DNA of 20,541 nt, taken from the IMG/VR virus record IMGVR_UViG_3300042542_002239, positions 1 to 20,541 of that record. The stretch is one strand, 5' to 3'. The position numbers and the translations under genes were made by a program. The stretch is from a virus. The notes under the pieces were generated by a model, which was not told the DNA's origin, ran no database searches, and saw only the letters and a program-made list of their open reading frames with translations. Below are positions 11,840 to 20,541 of the stretch, piece by piece (position 1 is the stretch's first letter; each line of letters opens with the position of its first letter).

Positions 11840-11971
11840 ATGAAAAAGGGAACATTTCAAAAGTCTGTAGAGGTCAAGCCTGTACAAGGCAAGATGGATA
11901 CAGCCAAGCCAGCAGGTGGAGAAGTTAAGTTCGGCTACACACCAGCAGGTCGCAAAGGAACAAAGGCGTAA
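11840..11971 (+). CDS. 43-residue basic hypothetical protein
   Basis: A short gene, with one of the best ribosome sites in the window: AAGGAGGTG, four bases before ATG 11840. The product (MKKGTFQKSVEVKPVQGK and onward, ending GYTPAGRKGTKA) is lysine- and glycine-rich with no hydrophobic core, so likely an extended or disordered peptide. It lies between portal and the 69-residue gene in the virion module. It might be a small head component or a scaffold-like cofactor; nothing in the sequence settles this. Confidence 0.65.
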   Translation: MKKGTFQKSVEVKPVQGKMDTAKPAGGEVKFGYTPAGRKGTKA

Positions 11972-11995
11972 TTATTTTAATGACAGGAGTACTGG

Positions 11996-12205
11996 GTGAA
12001 TAACGATAACAATCTTAATCGCCCAGTACGAACGTCTGATTACTTTGTAATCGCTACAGGATTCGTTTTAAATATAGCATCGGCTATAGATGCTTTAGCA
12101 GATGACTTACACCAGTTAGCTGTCTATCATTCAAATCAAAAAAGCCAAGAAGATAAAGTTTGGCAAAAATTTTCGCAAGACTTAGAGACTTTAAAGGAGG
12201 ACTAG
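11996..12205 (+). CDS. 69-residue hypothetical protein
   Basis: Starts at GTG 11996 with CAGGAG six bases upstream. After a polar start (MNNDNNLNRPVRTSDY) it has one hydrophobic to amphipathic helix, FVIATGFVLNIASAIDALAD, continuing into a polar acidic helix ending LETLKED. The hydrophobic part is marginal for a membrane span because aspartates follow closely; a helical oligomer is as likely. It is located in the virion module between the portal and the giant protein. No family recognised. Confidence 0.6.
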   Translation: MNNDNNLNRPVRTSDYFVIATGFVLNIASAIDALADDLHQLAVYHSNQKSQEDKVWQKFSQDLETLKED

Positions 12206-12206
12206 T

Positions 12207-12611
12207 ATGTCAATGATGAATCCACTAGCTGGTCCATCAGGTCCAGGTCCGTATTCTACAAGAACAGATAAATTATCTTTAGGTTCAACATCATATGGTG
12301 ATGATACTGCTGAACTTAATACAGCAGCACCTAAATCAAAGACTCGTGGTGTAGCAGATGATGTAGGTGGAAGACCTGCTAGTCCAGCAACACAAACTCC
12401 TATAACTCCACTATTTGCTCCATCACAAAGACCAGATGAAGCCGCTAATGCTGGCACTGATATTGGTGATGGACCTGGATCATCAGCATTAATGATGCAA
12501 TCACAGTTTGCTAATCGCAAATTATCAGATGTTTTAGCAGAGATGATTCCTTACGACACTACCGGTGAGATCCAATATCTTTATCAGAACGCTTTATCTA
12601 GAGGTAATTAA
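12207..12611 (+). CDS. Pro/Gly-rich virion-module protein
   Basis: A 134-residue protein from ATG 12207 with AAAGGAGG nearby. Residues 1-95 are rich in Pro, Gly, Ser, Thr and Ala without hydrophobic blocks and are probably disordered. About residues 100-134 (NRKLSDVLAEMIPYDTTGEI, then QYLYQNALSRGN) look folded and helical. The TAA overlaps the ATG of the 1623-residue gene (TAATG), so the two are made together. A linker or cofactor for the giant protein is a reasonable guess from position only. Confidence 0.6.
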   Translation: MSMMNPLAGPSGPGPYSTRTDKLSLGSTSYGDDTAELNTAAPKSKTRGVADDVGGRPASPATQTPITPLFAPSQRPDEAANAGTDIGDGPGSSALMMQSQFANRKLSDVLAEMIPYDTTGEIQYLYQNALSRGN

Positions 12612-15600
12612 TGTCTGAGAGCTTAAAAGCAGCAGCATATGCGGCAGGGTTATCAGAACAAGATAAAAGAACAATAGATAACCTTGGTAAAGCATTAACT
12701 GTGCATCAAAATTTACTTGCTATGCCAGCAGAAACTGCTAACGCAGTATATAATTCTTTACCACAAGCACAACAACAAAACCTTGTACAAAATTTTGGTA
12801 ATGAAACTGAAGAAGAAAAACCAAAACAGGGTTGGCTTGGTACTGCTAATCACTATACTGGATATCAAGCATTTAAAGCATTAAATTTTCTAGCCGATAG
12901 AGTTAGTCAAACTTATCGTGCAGTAGCTATCCCATTGGTAGAGCGTAATCAGATTGGCTTTGCTTGGGATGAAGCAGGTAAAGATGGCGAGAAAGTATAT
13001 AACACAGGTCGTATTGAAGCAGCCACTAAAAAATATACTGAAGCACAGATTAAGATTGCACAAAAGATTAGTGAAGGCGTTGATGTAGCAGATTTAATAA
13101 ATACTGCAACTGAACAAGAAAAATACTATCTTCGTATAGCAGATCCTACCAATAAGGAATCAACTAGAGAAGAAAGAGAAGAATTTGACGAAGCATTAAA
13201 TGCTGTTAATGCTGCTAAGTTTTCACCTGGTCGTCAACTTGCAAATATTATTGATGTATTAACACCTGGTGATCTTTATAAACAAGGTTTTTTCTACAAA
13301 GCAGTTTCAGGTGTAACTGATGCAATATTTCGTCTACGCACCGATCCATTTATTGTAGCGAGTAAAGCAAAAAAACTTTATGATTTAAATAATTATTCAG
13401 TGCAGGTAGTAGCTGCACAAGCTGGCGGTAAAGGCGTAAGGTTTGATAAATACTTTGATCAACCATCAACTATAGCTTTATGGGATAAAGCTGGTGTGCC
13501 TCTTAAAAAATTAATAGAGAATAAAAGTGTAAATCCTCAAGCAGCAGCAGAGGCAAGGAAAGAACTTGCTGTTCTTTTGCCAGAGTTTGGTCGTTCTGTA
13601 ATAGATGAATTTATCAAAGGACCAACCCCAATTACAAGCGCTAGTACTGCTAAGGCTTGGTTTGAAAATACTAGAGATGTTCTAAAAGTTGTAGCAGACG
13701 GATCAATAGCTCGTCAAAGAGTTATTCTTCCTCGTATGACTGTTGCTCGTAAATTACGAGTTAATGCTCTTACTGGAGTAAATAAAGTATTTGACATCAA
13801 TAAGGTGTCGCCTAGTTTAGTAAATGCAGTATTTGGTTCTCCTGATAACGCAGATGGCATACTTGACGACCTTGTTAAATTAGAACCAGGTAAATTAAAA
13901 GAAGCATTAGATGGTGTTCGGGTAAAAGGTTCTGCTCGGTTTTCTATGCTTCAGATAGCAACTGGTTTAGATAAAATTAAAAGATCACTAACTCCAGTAC
14001 CAATGTTTAAAAACGAGGAATTTGATCTTCTTGCAAAAGATGCTCCTGATCAAATATACCGACTTGCAGCAATATTTGCGCCTACAAATTTTGCAACAGT
14101 AATGAAAGAACTATATGCTGGTACAGATTCTGTTGCTAAAAAAATGAGTATTTATCAAGGTTTGTTAAAGCAAACTAATAATGCAAGAGGTTTAGATTTA
14201 ACAGACACTGGAAATACTGTATCTAGAATGTACGCCAAGAAAGGTGATGTTCGGCACGGTTTAGGTGATGGTGAATTATCTAGAAAAGCATTATTACCTA
14301 GTGAAATGAATACAACAGTTTCCGCACCAAGCCTTGCAGATTTAGATATTTTAGCAGGTAAAAGCACTATTGCTAAATTTGTACTAGGTACAGCCAATAG
14401 TAAATGGGTAGAAGGTATAACTAATGGTTGGTCATTCTTAACCCTAGCTGGTCCTCGTTATGCAATTCGTAATGCCGGAGAAGATTTAATGGTTGCCTTG
14501 GCTATGGGTACAAGTCCTTGGGGACTTGCAAAGCAAAGATATACTGCTACTAGATTAAACACAGCCTTGCAATCAGTTAAAGGATTAGACAAATTAGAAG
14601 CCTTTGCTGCTAATCCACTTGGCGTAATGATGAGATTTATTAATAGAAAAGAAGCAGAAGTAAACGCTGCTAGAATAAAAGCAATTGACTTAGATATAAT
14701 TAATAATAGAGAAGAACTATTCCAACTTAAAAAAGAACTTGGAAGTATGAATGTTTTAACCTTTGATGCTAAAAGATCAGGGGAGATCACATCCAAAATT
14801 GCAGCCTTAGAAGATAAAATTCAAGGTGGAGTTGCTGGTCAAACTAGAAAGATACTAGCTGAATCTTTATCTAAGGGTAAGGTAGATACTTTCTTACGCC
14901 AGTTTGGTATTAAAGTAATAGATGATGAATCTATAGAGATACTAACTGAACAGATAATTTACGGTAATATAGATAACCTATTAGCAGAGGTGTCTGAAGG
15001 TGGTATGAACTTCGCTAATGGTGCTACCTATAACGAATCAGTATTGCAGTTAGTTAAAGATTTAGGTGTTGATGTTAGACCACTTAGATTAGATTTAACT
15101 ACTGCTACTAAAAAATATAGAGCATCTGCAAATGTGGCAGGTTTTGGTACTAGGGCCATTACCAGTGATAAGAGTGAAGCATCATTAATTGGATACCTAT
15201 TACGTCTTAGATTTTATGGCAACGATGAATTAGGTTCTCTTGCTTTAGCAAATGCGGATTTACCCGATGAACAATCTATGAAGATTCTTGTTGATTGGTT
15301 AAGAACTTCTAGAGGTAAACAATTAAAGTCTGAAGCAACTGCTGTGAGCGAACTTGATATAGATGATATTAGATATGCTAGAGAAGTTCTTACTAGGGCT
15401 AAGGAATTAGTTACTAAAAGAGGCGATGGCAATATAAATAAGAAACTTTTAGATAAGATCCGCGAGTATGATCCATCTGCTCCTTTAGGTAAAGGTGTAA
15501 ATACTTACACTATCTCTGGTAAATTAGGTTTGGATGATGTTAGAGGTATAGATCTTCAAGATCTACCAGCAGAGTATGTTGGACCAGAGTTAGTACCAGT

Positions 15601-17482
15601 TGTTGAAGAATCACAACGTACTTATAACCTAATGAAGAATGGTTGGGTATGGCTTGGCCTTGCCAATGCTCGTATCTCTCGTCAACCTATGGCACTATAT
15701 GAATCAATCCGTATTCGTAAAGAAATGCGAAGTACTGGGTTTGAACAAAAGTTTATTGATGAATGGACTAAAGGTACTCAAAAAGGAACTCTTAGTTATC
15801 AAGCTGGTATAAAAGCAGCCAAGACGGAGTTAGCTAAAGCAGCAGAAGAAAGAGCAATTATGCAAGTTCTTTCTTATGTAGATAATCCTTTGATTAGATC
15901 TCAAGGTTCATTTGCAATACGTAACTGGGCTAGATTCTATCGCGCTCAAGAAGATTTCTACAGACGTTTAGGTCGTCTTGCTAAGTATAATCCAGAAGCA
16001 TTTGCTAGGGCAGCAGCCACATTTGACGGAATAGATCATAATGGATTTATTCAAAAAGATGAGAATGGTGATGCTTACTTTGTTTATCCTATGATGGCTC
16101 CTGGATACAAGATTATGCAAACTGCATTGGCGGGAATGGGAATACCACAAGACTTTAAAGTTCCGTTTCCAGTACAGTTTGGTGGATCTGTAAAGATGTT
16201 AACACCATCTTTAAACCCAGATTCAATTCTTCCAACATTCTCTGGACCATTAGCAGCGCTTTCTGTATCAACATTAGGCAATATAGCCAGCTTCCTACCT
16301 TTCCAAGGTGCACAGCAAAACGCAGATACCGTGACAGGTATGCTTTTAGGTAAGTATGCAGTAAATCAACCAATTCTTTCTAGGCTAATGCCAGCACACG
16401 TTAATAGAGGATTTGCTCTAATGAGTCAAGATGACAGAGATTCTCAATATGCTTCTGCATATCGTAAGGCAGTCACATACCTAGAAGCATCTGGTAATGG
16501 TCTACCTAAAAAATTAGATGCAAGTGGAAATTTAATAGCACCTTCTATTGCTGAAAGAGAAGCATACAGAGAAAGATTAAAGAACGCTACTTTATCTGTT
16601 CTTGCTCTTAGATTTACATTTGGTTTCTTTGCACCAGCTTCAGTTCAAACTGAACTTAAATCAGAGATGGCTGATTGGATTAAAGATTCTGGTAAATCAA
16701 ATTGGAAAGAAGTTTGGTATAAGTTATACGAAAAGAATAACTTTGATAAAGATGTTGCAATGGCAAAATGGGTAGAACTATATCCTAACCAAGTTCCATA
16801 TACTGTATCTGAATCAGATCGTAAAACTGTAGCTATATTTCAGTCAGCAGAAGATTCTGGTAAATTCGTAGAAGATAACCAAGTATTATTTAATACCTAT
16901 AAAGAAGGTGCTGCCTTCTTAATACCTAATGAAGGCGCTTTTTCTTACGATGCTTATAGAACTATGAAGACTATGGGCCTTAGAGAAAATAAAAGAGTAG
17001 AAGATTATCTAGTACAGGTACAGGCAGCAGCAGATGCTGAGATATATTATGAAAGAAAAAACAAGTTTGATGAATCTTTATCTGTTATCAGCAGTCCTGA
17101 AATAAGGAAGATACTACGCCAACAATATAATACTTGGAAAGATACTTATATGGCAGGTCGCCCAATGCTAGAAGAATATCTAGGTAAGGGTAGAGAAAAA
17201 GCAATAGAGAGAGTTAGAGCGTTAGATGATTTAAGCGCTATGTTAGATGACTCAAAATTTGCAAACATTAGACCTGAAACTCAAGATGTTCTAAGAAAGA
17301 TGGTAGATACTTATAAAGGTTATGTAAAGCAAAAAGAAATGTTTGAACTAACCGGTGGTAATAGAGATACTTTAGATTTAACTAGATCACTATCTTTAAG
17401 AAAAATAAAAGAACTATCTAATTTTAACGAGAATACATTATCGGCATATATGTCAATATTTAGTAGATTGTTAGGAGAGTAA
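12611..17482 (+). CDS. Giant virion-associated protein (candidate internal/ejection protein)
   Basis: A 1623-residue protein, the largest of the window. It is mostly alpha-helical, with charged helices (for example NREELFQLKKELGSM near 700) and moderately hydrophobic blocks (for example WSFLTLAGPRYAIRN and NAGEDLMVALAMG near 605-635; FSGPLAALSVSTLGN near 1215). Around 1095-1180 it reads YVDNPLIRSQGSFAIRNWA, then FYRAQEDFYRRLGRL, then DAYFVYPMM, a block I associate with very large phage structural or polyvalent proteins. It lies between portal and scaffold, where podovirus-type phages keep internal core proteins that are ejected with DNA. No protease, ADP-ribosyltransferase, polymerase or lysozyme motif is evident. 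A tape measure is less likely, given position ahead of the capsid genes. Confidence 0.5.
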   Translation: MSESLKAAAYAAGLSEQDKRTIDNLGKALTVHQNLLAMPAETANAVYNSLPQAQQQNLVQNFGNETEEEKPKQGWLGTANHYTGYQAFKALNFLADRVSQTYRAVAIPLVERNQIGFAWDEAGKDGEKVYNTGRIEAATKKYTEAQIKIAQKISEGVDVADLINTATEQEKYYLRIADPTNKESTREEREEFDEALNAVNAAKFSPGRQLANIIDVLTPGDLYKQGFFYKAVSGVTDAIFRLRTDPFIVASKAKKLYDLNNYSVQVVAAQAGGKGVRFDKYFDQPSTIALWDKAGVPLKKLIENKSVNPQAAAEARKELAVLLPEFGRSVIDEFIKGPTPITSASTAKAWFENTRDVLKVVADGSIARQRVILPRMTVARKLRVNALTGVNKVFDINKVSPSLVNAVFGSPDNADGILDDLVKLEPGKLKEALDGVRVKGSARFSMLQIATGLDKIKRSLTPVPMFKNEEFDLLAKDAPDQIYRLAAIFAPTNFATVMKELYAGTDSVAKKMSIYQGLLKQTNNARGLDLTDTGNTVSRMYAKKGDVRHGLGDGELSRKALLPSEMNTTVSAPSLADLDILAGKSTIAKFVLGTANSKWVEGITNGWSFLTLAGPRYAIRNAGEDLMVALAMGTSPWGLAKQRYTATRLNTALQSVKGLDKLEAFAANPLGVMMRFINRKEAEVNAARIKAIDLDIINNREELFQLKKELGSMNVLTFDAKRSGEITSKIAALEDKIQGGVAGQTRKILAESLSKGKVDTFLRQFGIKVIDDESIEILTEQIIYGNIDNLLAEVSEGGMNFANGATYNESVLQLVKDLGVDVRPLRLDLTTATKKYRASANVAGFGTRAITSDKSEASLIGYLLRLRFYGNDELGSLALANADLPDEQSMKILVDWLRTSRGKQLKSEATAVSELDIDDIRYAREVLTRAKELVTKRGDGNINKKLLDKIREYDPSAPLGKGVNTYTISGKLGLDDVRGIDLQDLPAEYVGPELVPVVEESQRTYNLMKNGWVWLGLANARISRQPMALYESIRIRKEMRSTGFEQKFIDEWTKGTQKGTLSYQAGIKAAKTELAKAAEERAIMQVLSYVDNPLIRSQGSFAIRNWARFYRAQEDFYRRLGRLAKYNPEAFARAAATFDGIDHNGFIQKDENGDAYFVYPMMAPGYKIMQTALAGMGIPQDFKVPFPVQFGGSVKMLTPSLNPDSILPTFSGPLAALSVSTLGNIASFLPFQGAQQNADTVTGMLLGKYAVNQPILSRLMPAHVNRGFALMSQDDRDSQYASAYRKAVTYLEASGNGLPKKLDASGNLIAPSIAEREAYRERLKNATLSVLALRFTFGFFAPASVQTELKSEMADWIKDSGKSNWKEVWYKLYEKNNFDKDVAMAKWVELYPNQVPYTVSESDRKTVAIFQSAEDSGKFVEDNQVLFNTYKEGAAFLIPNEGAFSYDAYRTMKTMGLRENKRVEDYLVQVQAAADAEIYYERKNKFDESLSVISSPEIRKILRQQYNTWKDTYMAGRPMLEEYLGKGREKAIERVRALDDLSAMLDDSKFANIRPETQDVLRKMVDTYKGYVKQKEMFELTGGNRDTLDLTRSLSLRKIKELSNFNENTLSAYMSIFSRLLGE

Positions 17483-17489
17483 AGGATAA

Positions 17490-18905
17490 ATGGCTGAATC
17501 ATTAAAGGAACTTAAATCTCAACTAGCAAACGCTACAAACAAGGCAAAAAATGCTAGAGACAAAGTCACCTATGAAATGTCTGTTAATAGGAATAAAAAA
17601 CTACCAGAGAAATCTGGTGCTGCTTATGAAGCGGCAGATGCGGCGTTTAAAGCAGCAGGAGAAGAAGTAAAAAGATTAAATACATCTATTGCTAATTTTA
17701 AAGAAGTGAAAAAAAAGAAGACTCCAAAACAAATAGCAGATGAAGAAGAAAAACTAAGACAAGAAGATATTATTGCAGGTAGAGATCCTATTGCTGAGGC
17801 AGAAAAAAGAAAAAAGGTTGTTACTCAAGAGCAGGTTAAAACTGAACAACAAACAGCGCTAGCAACTCTTCGGGATTATCAATCAGAACTTGCAACAGCT
17901 ACTAATACTGTCGCAAAACTTAGCGAGACCAAAAGAAAAGATTTAGCTGGACAGTTAAATAGAATCTATGGAACAAGTCTTCCACAAGATGGACTATGGT
18001 CACAACAATTATCTGATCTTTATGCCAAGGCTATACAGGATAATTATGGTCGCTCAGTTGCTTTTAATGAAGAGATACCATTTGCTAATTTTTTATTAAT
18101 AGCAGAAAAAGAAGGAACTTATAGACCTGGTGCTGGTGGTAAAGATGAACTACCTAAACCTTTTGGTCAACAGGAAATTTATAATAGAAGCACCGCAGAA
18201 GGTGTAATTGATAGTATATTCACATCTCTTAATCTTGGAAGAGAAGCCTCAAAGACTGAGATAGATACTCTTTACAAGCAATTACAAGCTGAACAAAAGA
18301 AACTATCTAGTATGTCTAAAGGTACATACAAGATGGTTAATGGCAGAAGAGTCCTTGTTCAAGAATCAGGTCTTGATGCTAGAACATTCCTAGAGAATAA
18401 AGTTAAAGAATTACCTGCCTATAAGGAAAGTCAAGTAGCAAAGTCTGAGAAAACTAAAAACACTCTTGCGGCTACTGCTTTAGCTAATGGATATAATCTT
18501 GAAACAGATTTTGCTTTACAATTGCCTGGATGGTTAGAGGCTGTAAATAACGGTAAGTCTATAGATGAATTTCAAAATGTTATTAGAGCAAACGCTAGAA
18601 GATCATTGCCAGAGGCAGTAAGAAATCAGATTCCTCCTACTGAAGATTTAGGAACTACATTTTCTACCTATCTTAGCAAGTGGTCAAAGTCTCGTGGTCT
18701 ACCCATTAACTATGCTAACCTATCTAAAGTAATACCATTAGCGTACAATGATAAAGGTTTTGCTACAGATAAAGAATTTACAATTGCTAATAGATCCCAA
18801 CCTGATTGGGAAGGTGGGCCAGAGGCTATTGATATATATTCAAGATTAGTTAATGACACATTAAAAGACTTTGGAATGATTGGACAGGGAGTGCGAACAG
18901 TATAA
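17490..18905 (+). CDS. Virion-module protein (471 aa), coiled-coil N-terminus
   Basis: A 471-residue protein from ATG 17490 with AAAGGA before it. Residues 1-125 are highly charged coiled-coil (LKELKSQLANATNKAKNARD; later KKKKTPKQIADEEEKLRQED). The middle (EEIPFANFLLIAEKE, then STAEGVIDSIFTSLNLGREA, then KTEIDTLYKQLQAEQKK) and the end (YNLETDFALQLPGWLEAVNN, IRANARRSLPEAVRNQI) match a protein type I associate with actinobacteriophage virion modules, placed just before the scaffold and capsid. Function is unknown; an internal-core or portal-associated role is inferred from position. Its end overlaps the next gene's start (TAATG). Confidence 0.55.
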   Translation: MAESLKELKSQLANATNKAKNARDKVTYEMSVNRNKKLPEKSGAAYEAADAAFKAAGEEVKRLNTSIANFKEVKKKKTPKQIADEEEKLRQEDIIAGRDPIAEAEKRKKVVTQEQVKTEQQTALATLRDYQSELATATNTVAKLSETKRKDLAGQLNRIYGTSLPQDGLWSQQLSDLYAKAIQDNYGRSVAFNEEIPFANFLLIAEKEGTYRPGAGGKDELPKPFGQQEIYNRSTAEGVIDSIFTSLNLGREASKTEIDTLYKQLQAEQKKLSSMSKGTYKMVNGRRVLVQESGLDARTFLENKVKELPAYKESQVAKSEKTKNTLAATALANGYNLETDFALQLPGWLEAVNNGKSIDEFQNVIRANARRSLPEAVRNQIPPTEDLGTTFSTYLSKWSKSRGLPINYANLSKVIPLAYNDKGFATDKEFTIANRSQPDWEGGPEAIDIYSRLVNDTLKDFGMIGQGVRTV

Positions 18906-20173
18906 TGGCTGAAAAAGTAACGTTATCTGAGGCTAAAGCCCTTGGTTTTGATAGTACAAAAGGTATCACCAAAGAAGGTGGTATGTATAAATTTGACGTT
19001 TCACTTGCTCCTGATAGAGGTGGATTTGGATCTGTTGGTGTAGCAAAACCTGGTCAAGTACAAATGACTCCTTATTTTGGAGATGTCACTGGTGCCTATA
19101 GATTAACGCAAGAGCAATTTGGTGGTGCATATAAAGCAGGTGCTGGTACTAAAAATAGTGATGAACTATTACGCATTATGCGACAGAATGAAATTAAAGG
19201 ATTAGTTGATAGTGGTATGTCAGTTGCTGATGCAACTGCACAGATTGATGGTAAAGCAGGTGGTGCCGGTGGTACTTCAGGGAGTGCAGGGGTAGGTGCT
19301 GCAGGTACAGCATCTGCTGAAGCTCAAAGTAAAGCACTTTCGGCCTACAACTTATTGCTATCAGAATTTTCTAGATACGGTCTTGAGGCTTTAGTAACGC
19401 CTTTAAGAGATTTAGTTAAACAAGGTTTAGAAGGCCCTGAGTTTCAAATTGCATTGAGAAATACTGATGCTTATCAAAAAAGATTTATAGCTAATGCTGA
19501 TCGTATTAAAAAAGGATTAATAGCATTATCACCTGCTGAGTATATAGCATTAGAAGATGGATATCAAAGTCTTATGCGTAACTATGGGTTACCTGCATCT
19601 TATTACGCTAAAGATACTCTAGGCACACAGGCAGGTTTTAATAAATTAATTGCTAATGATGTATCAGCACTTGAATTAGAAGATCGTATTGTTACTGCAC
19701 AAAAAAGAGTCTTAGATGCAGCACCAGAGGTAACTACTGCATTAAGACAATTCTATCCTGATATTAATAACGGTGATATTCTTGCTTATACTCTTGACCC
19801 AGAAAAAGGATTAACAGAGATTAAGCGTAAGATAACTGCTGCTGAAATAGGTGGAGCTGCACTATCTGCTGGATTAAAGACTAGTCTAACTGATGCAGAG
19901 TATCTACGCCGTTATGGTGTAACTGCTGAAACTGCTAAACAAGGTTATGGCGCTATTGGTGGCGGTCTTGAGCGAGGTAGACAACTAGCATCTATCTATC
20001 AAGAACCAGATTACACACAAGCAGTAGCTGAAGAAGAAATATTTAATTTACCAGGACAAACAGAAGCCCAAGAAAAACGTAAGAAAATTATTGGGTTAGA
20101 GAAAGCCACCTTTGGTGGACAAACTGGAGTTTCAGGCGGAGCACTGGGCCAAAATAGAGCTGGCTCTTACTAA
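18905..20173 (+). CDS. Virion-module protein (422 aa) with Gly/Ala linker
   Basis: A 422-residue protein from ATG 18905, coupled to the previous gene. Residues 1-112 form one domain (KFDVSLAPDRGGFG, TQEQFGGAYKAG). Residues 113-140 are a Gly/Ser/Ala linker. About 140-350 form a helical domain (EFQIALRNTDAYQKRFIAN, SPAEYIALEDGYQSLMRNYG, ELEDRIVTAQKRV, ITAAEIGGAALSAGL). The tail is Gly-rich. The helical domain resembles proteins next to scaffold genes in actinobacteriophages. No enzymatic motif. Together with the 471- and 1623-residue proteins it likely forms one assembly; that is inference. A hairpin-rich leader follows. Confidence 0.55.
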   Translation: MAEKVTLSEAKALGFDSTKGITKEGGMYKFDVSLAPDRGGFGSVGVAKPGQVQMTPYFGDVTGAYRLTQEQFGGAYKAGAGTKNSDELLRIMRQNEIKGLVDSGMSVADATAQIDGKAGGAGGTSGSAGVGAAGTASAEAQSKALSAYNLLLSEFSRYGLEALVTPLRDLVKQGLEGPEFQIALRNTDAYQKRFIANADRIKKGLIALSPAEYIALEDGYQSLMRNYGLPASYYAKDTLGTQAGFNKLIANDVSALELEDRIVTAQKRVLDAAPEVTTALRQFYPDINNGDILAYTLDPEKGLTEIKRKITAAEIGGAALSAGLKTSLTDAEYLRRYGVTAETAKQGYGAIGGGLERGRQLASIYQEPDYTQAVAEEEIFNLPGQTEAQEKRKKIIGLEKATFGGQTGVSGGALGQNRAGSY

Positions 20174-20182
20174 CTAGACCTA

Positions 20183-20206
20183 CCATCAGGACCACCGGTC
20201 TGATGG
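20183..20206 (+). promoter_or_regulatory. Hairpin 1 in scaffold-gene leader
   Basis: CCATCA (20183-20188) pairs with TGATGG (20201-20206), a single G is bulged, and GACC (20190-20193) pairs with GGTC (20197-20200) over the loop ACC. It begins ten bases after the stop of the 422-residue gene. There is no U tract, so it is not a standard terminator. Confidence 0.45.
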
Positions 20207-20225
20207 AGCGATACCAAAACCGGGA

Positions 20226-20266
20226 GTAGAAGCCATACAGAAATCCCCACACTGTATGAGGTCTAC
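20226..20266 (+). promoter_or_regulatory. Hairpin 2 in scaffold-gene leader
   Basis: GTAGA (20226-20230) pairs with TCTAC (20262-20266), followed by a 3x3 internal loop and CATACAG (20234-20240) pairing with CTGTATG (20252-20258) over an 11-base loop. It ends about 17 bases before the ribosome site of the scaffold-like gene, where it could influence its translation or mRNA stability. Confidence 0.5.
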
Positions 20267-20294
20267 GACAACTACAACGAATGGGAGATGGACT

Positions 20295-20541
20295 ATGTCC
20301 AACTATGACTACGAGGATGATGACGATACTGACAACAGTGTTGAGTCATTAAGCAATGATCTCGTTAAACAACTACGCAAGGCTAATAAGCAAAAAGATA
20401 AAGAGTTGGCAGAACTTAAAGCTAACTTTGAATCTTTAAATAAAGCGCAAAGAGAACGAGCAATCAAAGAAGCCCTCGCAAGTCGCGGGGTAAATCAGAA
20501 GATTTCTTCTTTTATTCCGCAGGATATAGACCCAACTGAGG
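20295..20541 (+). CDS. Scaffolding-like protein (3' end outside window)
   Basis: The first 82 codons of an open frame that runs off the window. ATG 20295 has GGGAG at 20283-20287 with good spacing; an in-frame ATG at 20256 has no ribosome site and lies in a hairpin arm. The start is very acidic (NYDYEDDDDTDNS), then a charged heptad-like helix (LVKQLRKANKQKDKELAELK, followed by ANFESLNKAQRERA), then ALASRGVNQKISSFIPQDID. An acidic, coiled N-terminus placed after the portal-side genes is typical of phage capsid scaffolds, and the major capsid gene would be expected next. Identity rests on composition and position. Confidence 0.6.
   Translation, partial: MSNYDYEDDDDTDNSVESLSNDLVKQLRKANKQKDKELAELKANFESLNKAQRERAIKEALASRGVNQKISSFIPQDIDPTE

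Noticed and set aside
12191-12520. 109-codon minus-strand frame
   Set aside because: Antisense to the Pro/Gly-rich gene at 12207, which has a strong ribosome site and a coupled stop.
20256-20297. Upstream in-frame ATG for the scaffold-like gene
   Set aside because: It lies in a hairpin arm with no ribosome site; the ATG at 20295 has GGGAG at the right distance.
1-20541. CRISPR arrays, tRNA genes, insertion sequences, integrase or attachment sites
   Set aside because: I looked for regularly spaced long repeats, cloverleaf arms, transposase or recombinase motifs and found none. The short repeats at 7509-7838 are too small and irregular for CRISPR.

Overview
This window is a piece of a tailed bacteriophage genome (Caudoviricetes). 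The evidence is a terminase large subunit, a portal protein, very large virion-type proteins and a scaffold-like gene in typical head-module order, beside a replication/nucleotide cluster and a block of tiny overlapping genes. The DNA is AT-rich. The lytic transglycosylase resembles actinobacterial Rpf/SLT-like enzymes, and several small proteins and the post-portal virion proteins look like actinobacteriophage families. An actinobacterial host with low GC, such as a freshwater Nanopelagicales-type cell, is a reasonable but unproven inference.

Layout. (1) 1-2896, rightward and tightly coupled: the end of a DNA primase split over two overlapping reading frames (zinc ribbon, then Toprim), a DUF1599/Nmad1-like protein, a sigma-70-like factor, a PD-(D/E)XK nuclease-like protein, a 56-residue FmdB-type zinc ribbon and a class I methyltransferase. 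(2) 2895-2955: two hairpins that separate converging transcripts. (3) 2970-7422, leftward: about nineteen very small genes, mostly joined by ATGA/GTGA/TAATG overlaps. Four encode miniature CxxC...CxxC zinc ribbons, one a single-span membrane protein, and the last a membrane-anchored lytic transglycosylase. Three gaps in this operon carry a recurring leader (TTAGTGG motif, GC-rich hairpin, GGCG(G)T-G tail). (4) 7423-8197: a 775-base gap without a convincing gene, the divergent control region. It holds short direct and inverted repeats, a run of 9-bp units, AT-rich segments, a nested fold, possible interleaved (pseudoknot-like) stems and two DnaA-box-like sites just before the terminase. (5) 8198-20541, rightward virion module: TerL with an N-terminal HTH-like extension, portal, three small proteins, a 1623-residue protein, 471- and 422-residue proteins, a hairpin-rich leader, and the start of an acidic, coiled scaffold-like protein that runs off the end.

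How it works together (inference). The left cluster would supply replication and transcription switching, with the phage sigma factor perhaps redirecting host RNA polymerase. The leftward block looks like an early or accessory host-interaction operon fired from the divergent region. The right module builds and packages the capsid. Many genes here are too short for ordinary gene callers. The most interesting unexplained signals are the structured non-coding DNA at 7931-8077, the repeated hairpin leaders of the leftward operon, and the split primase.
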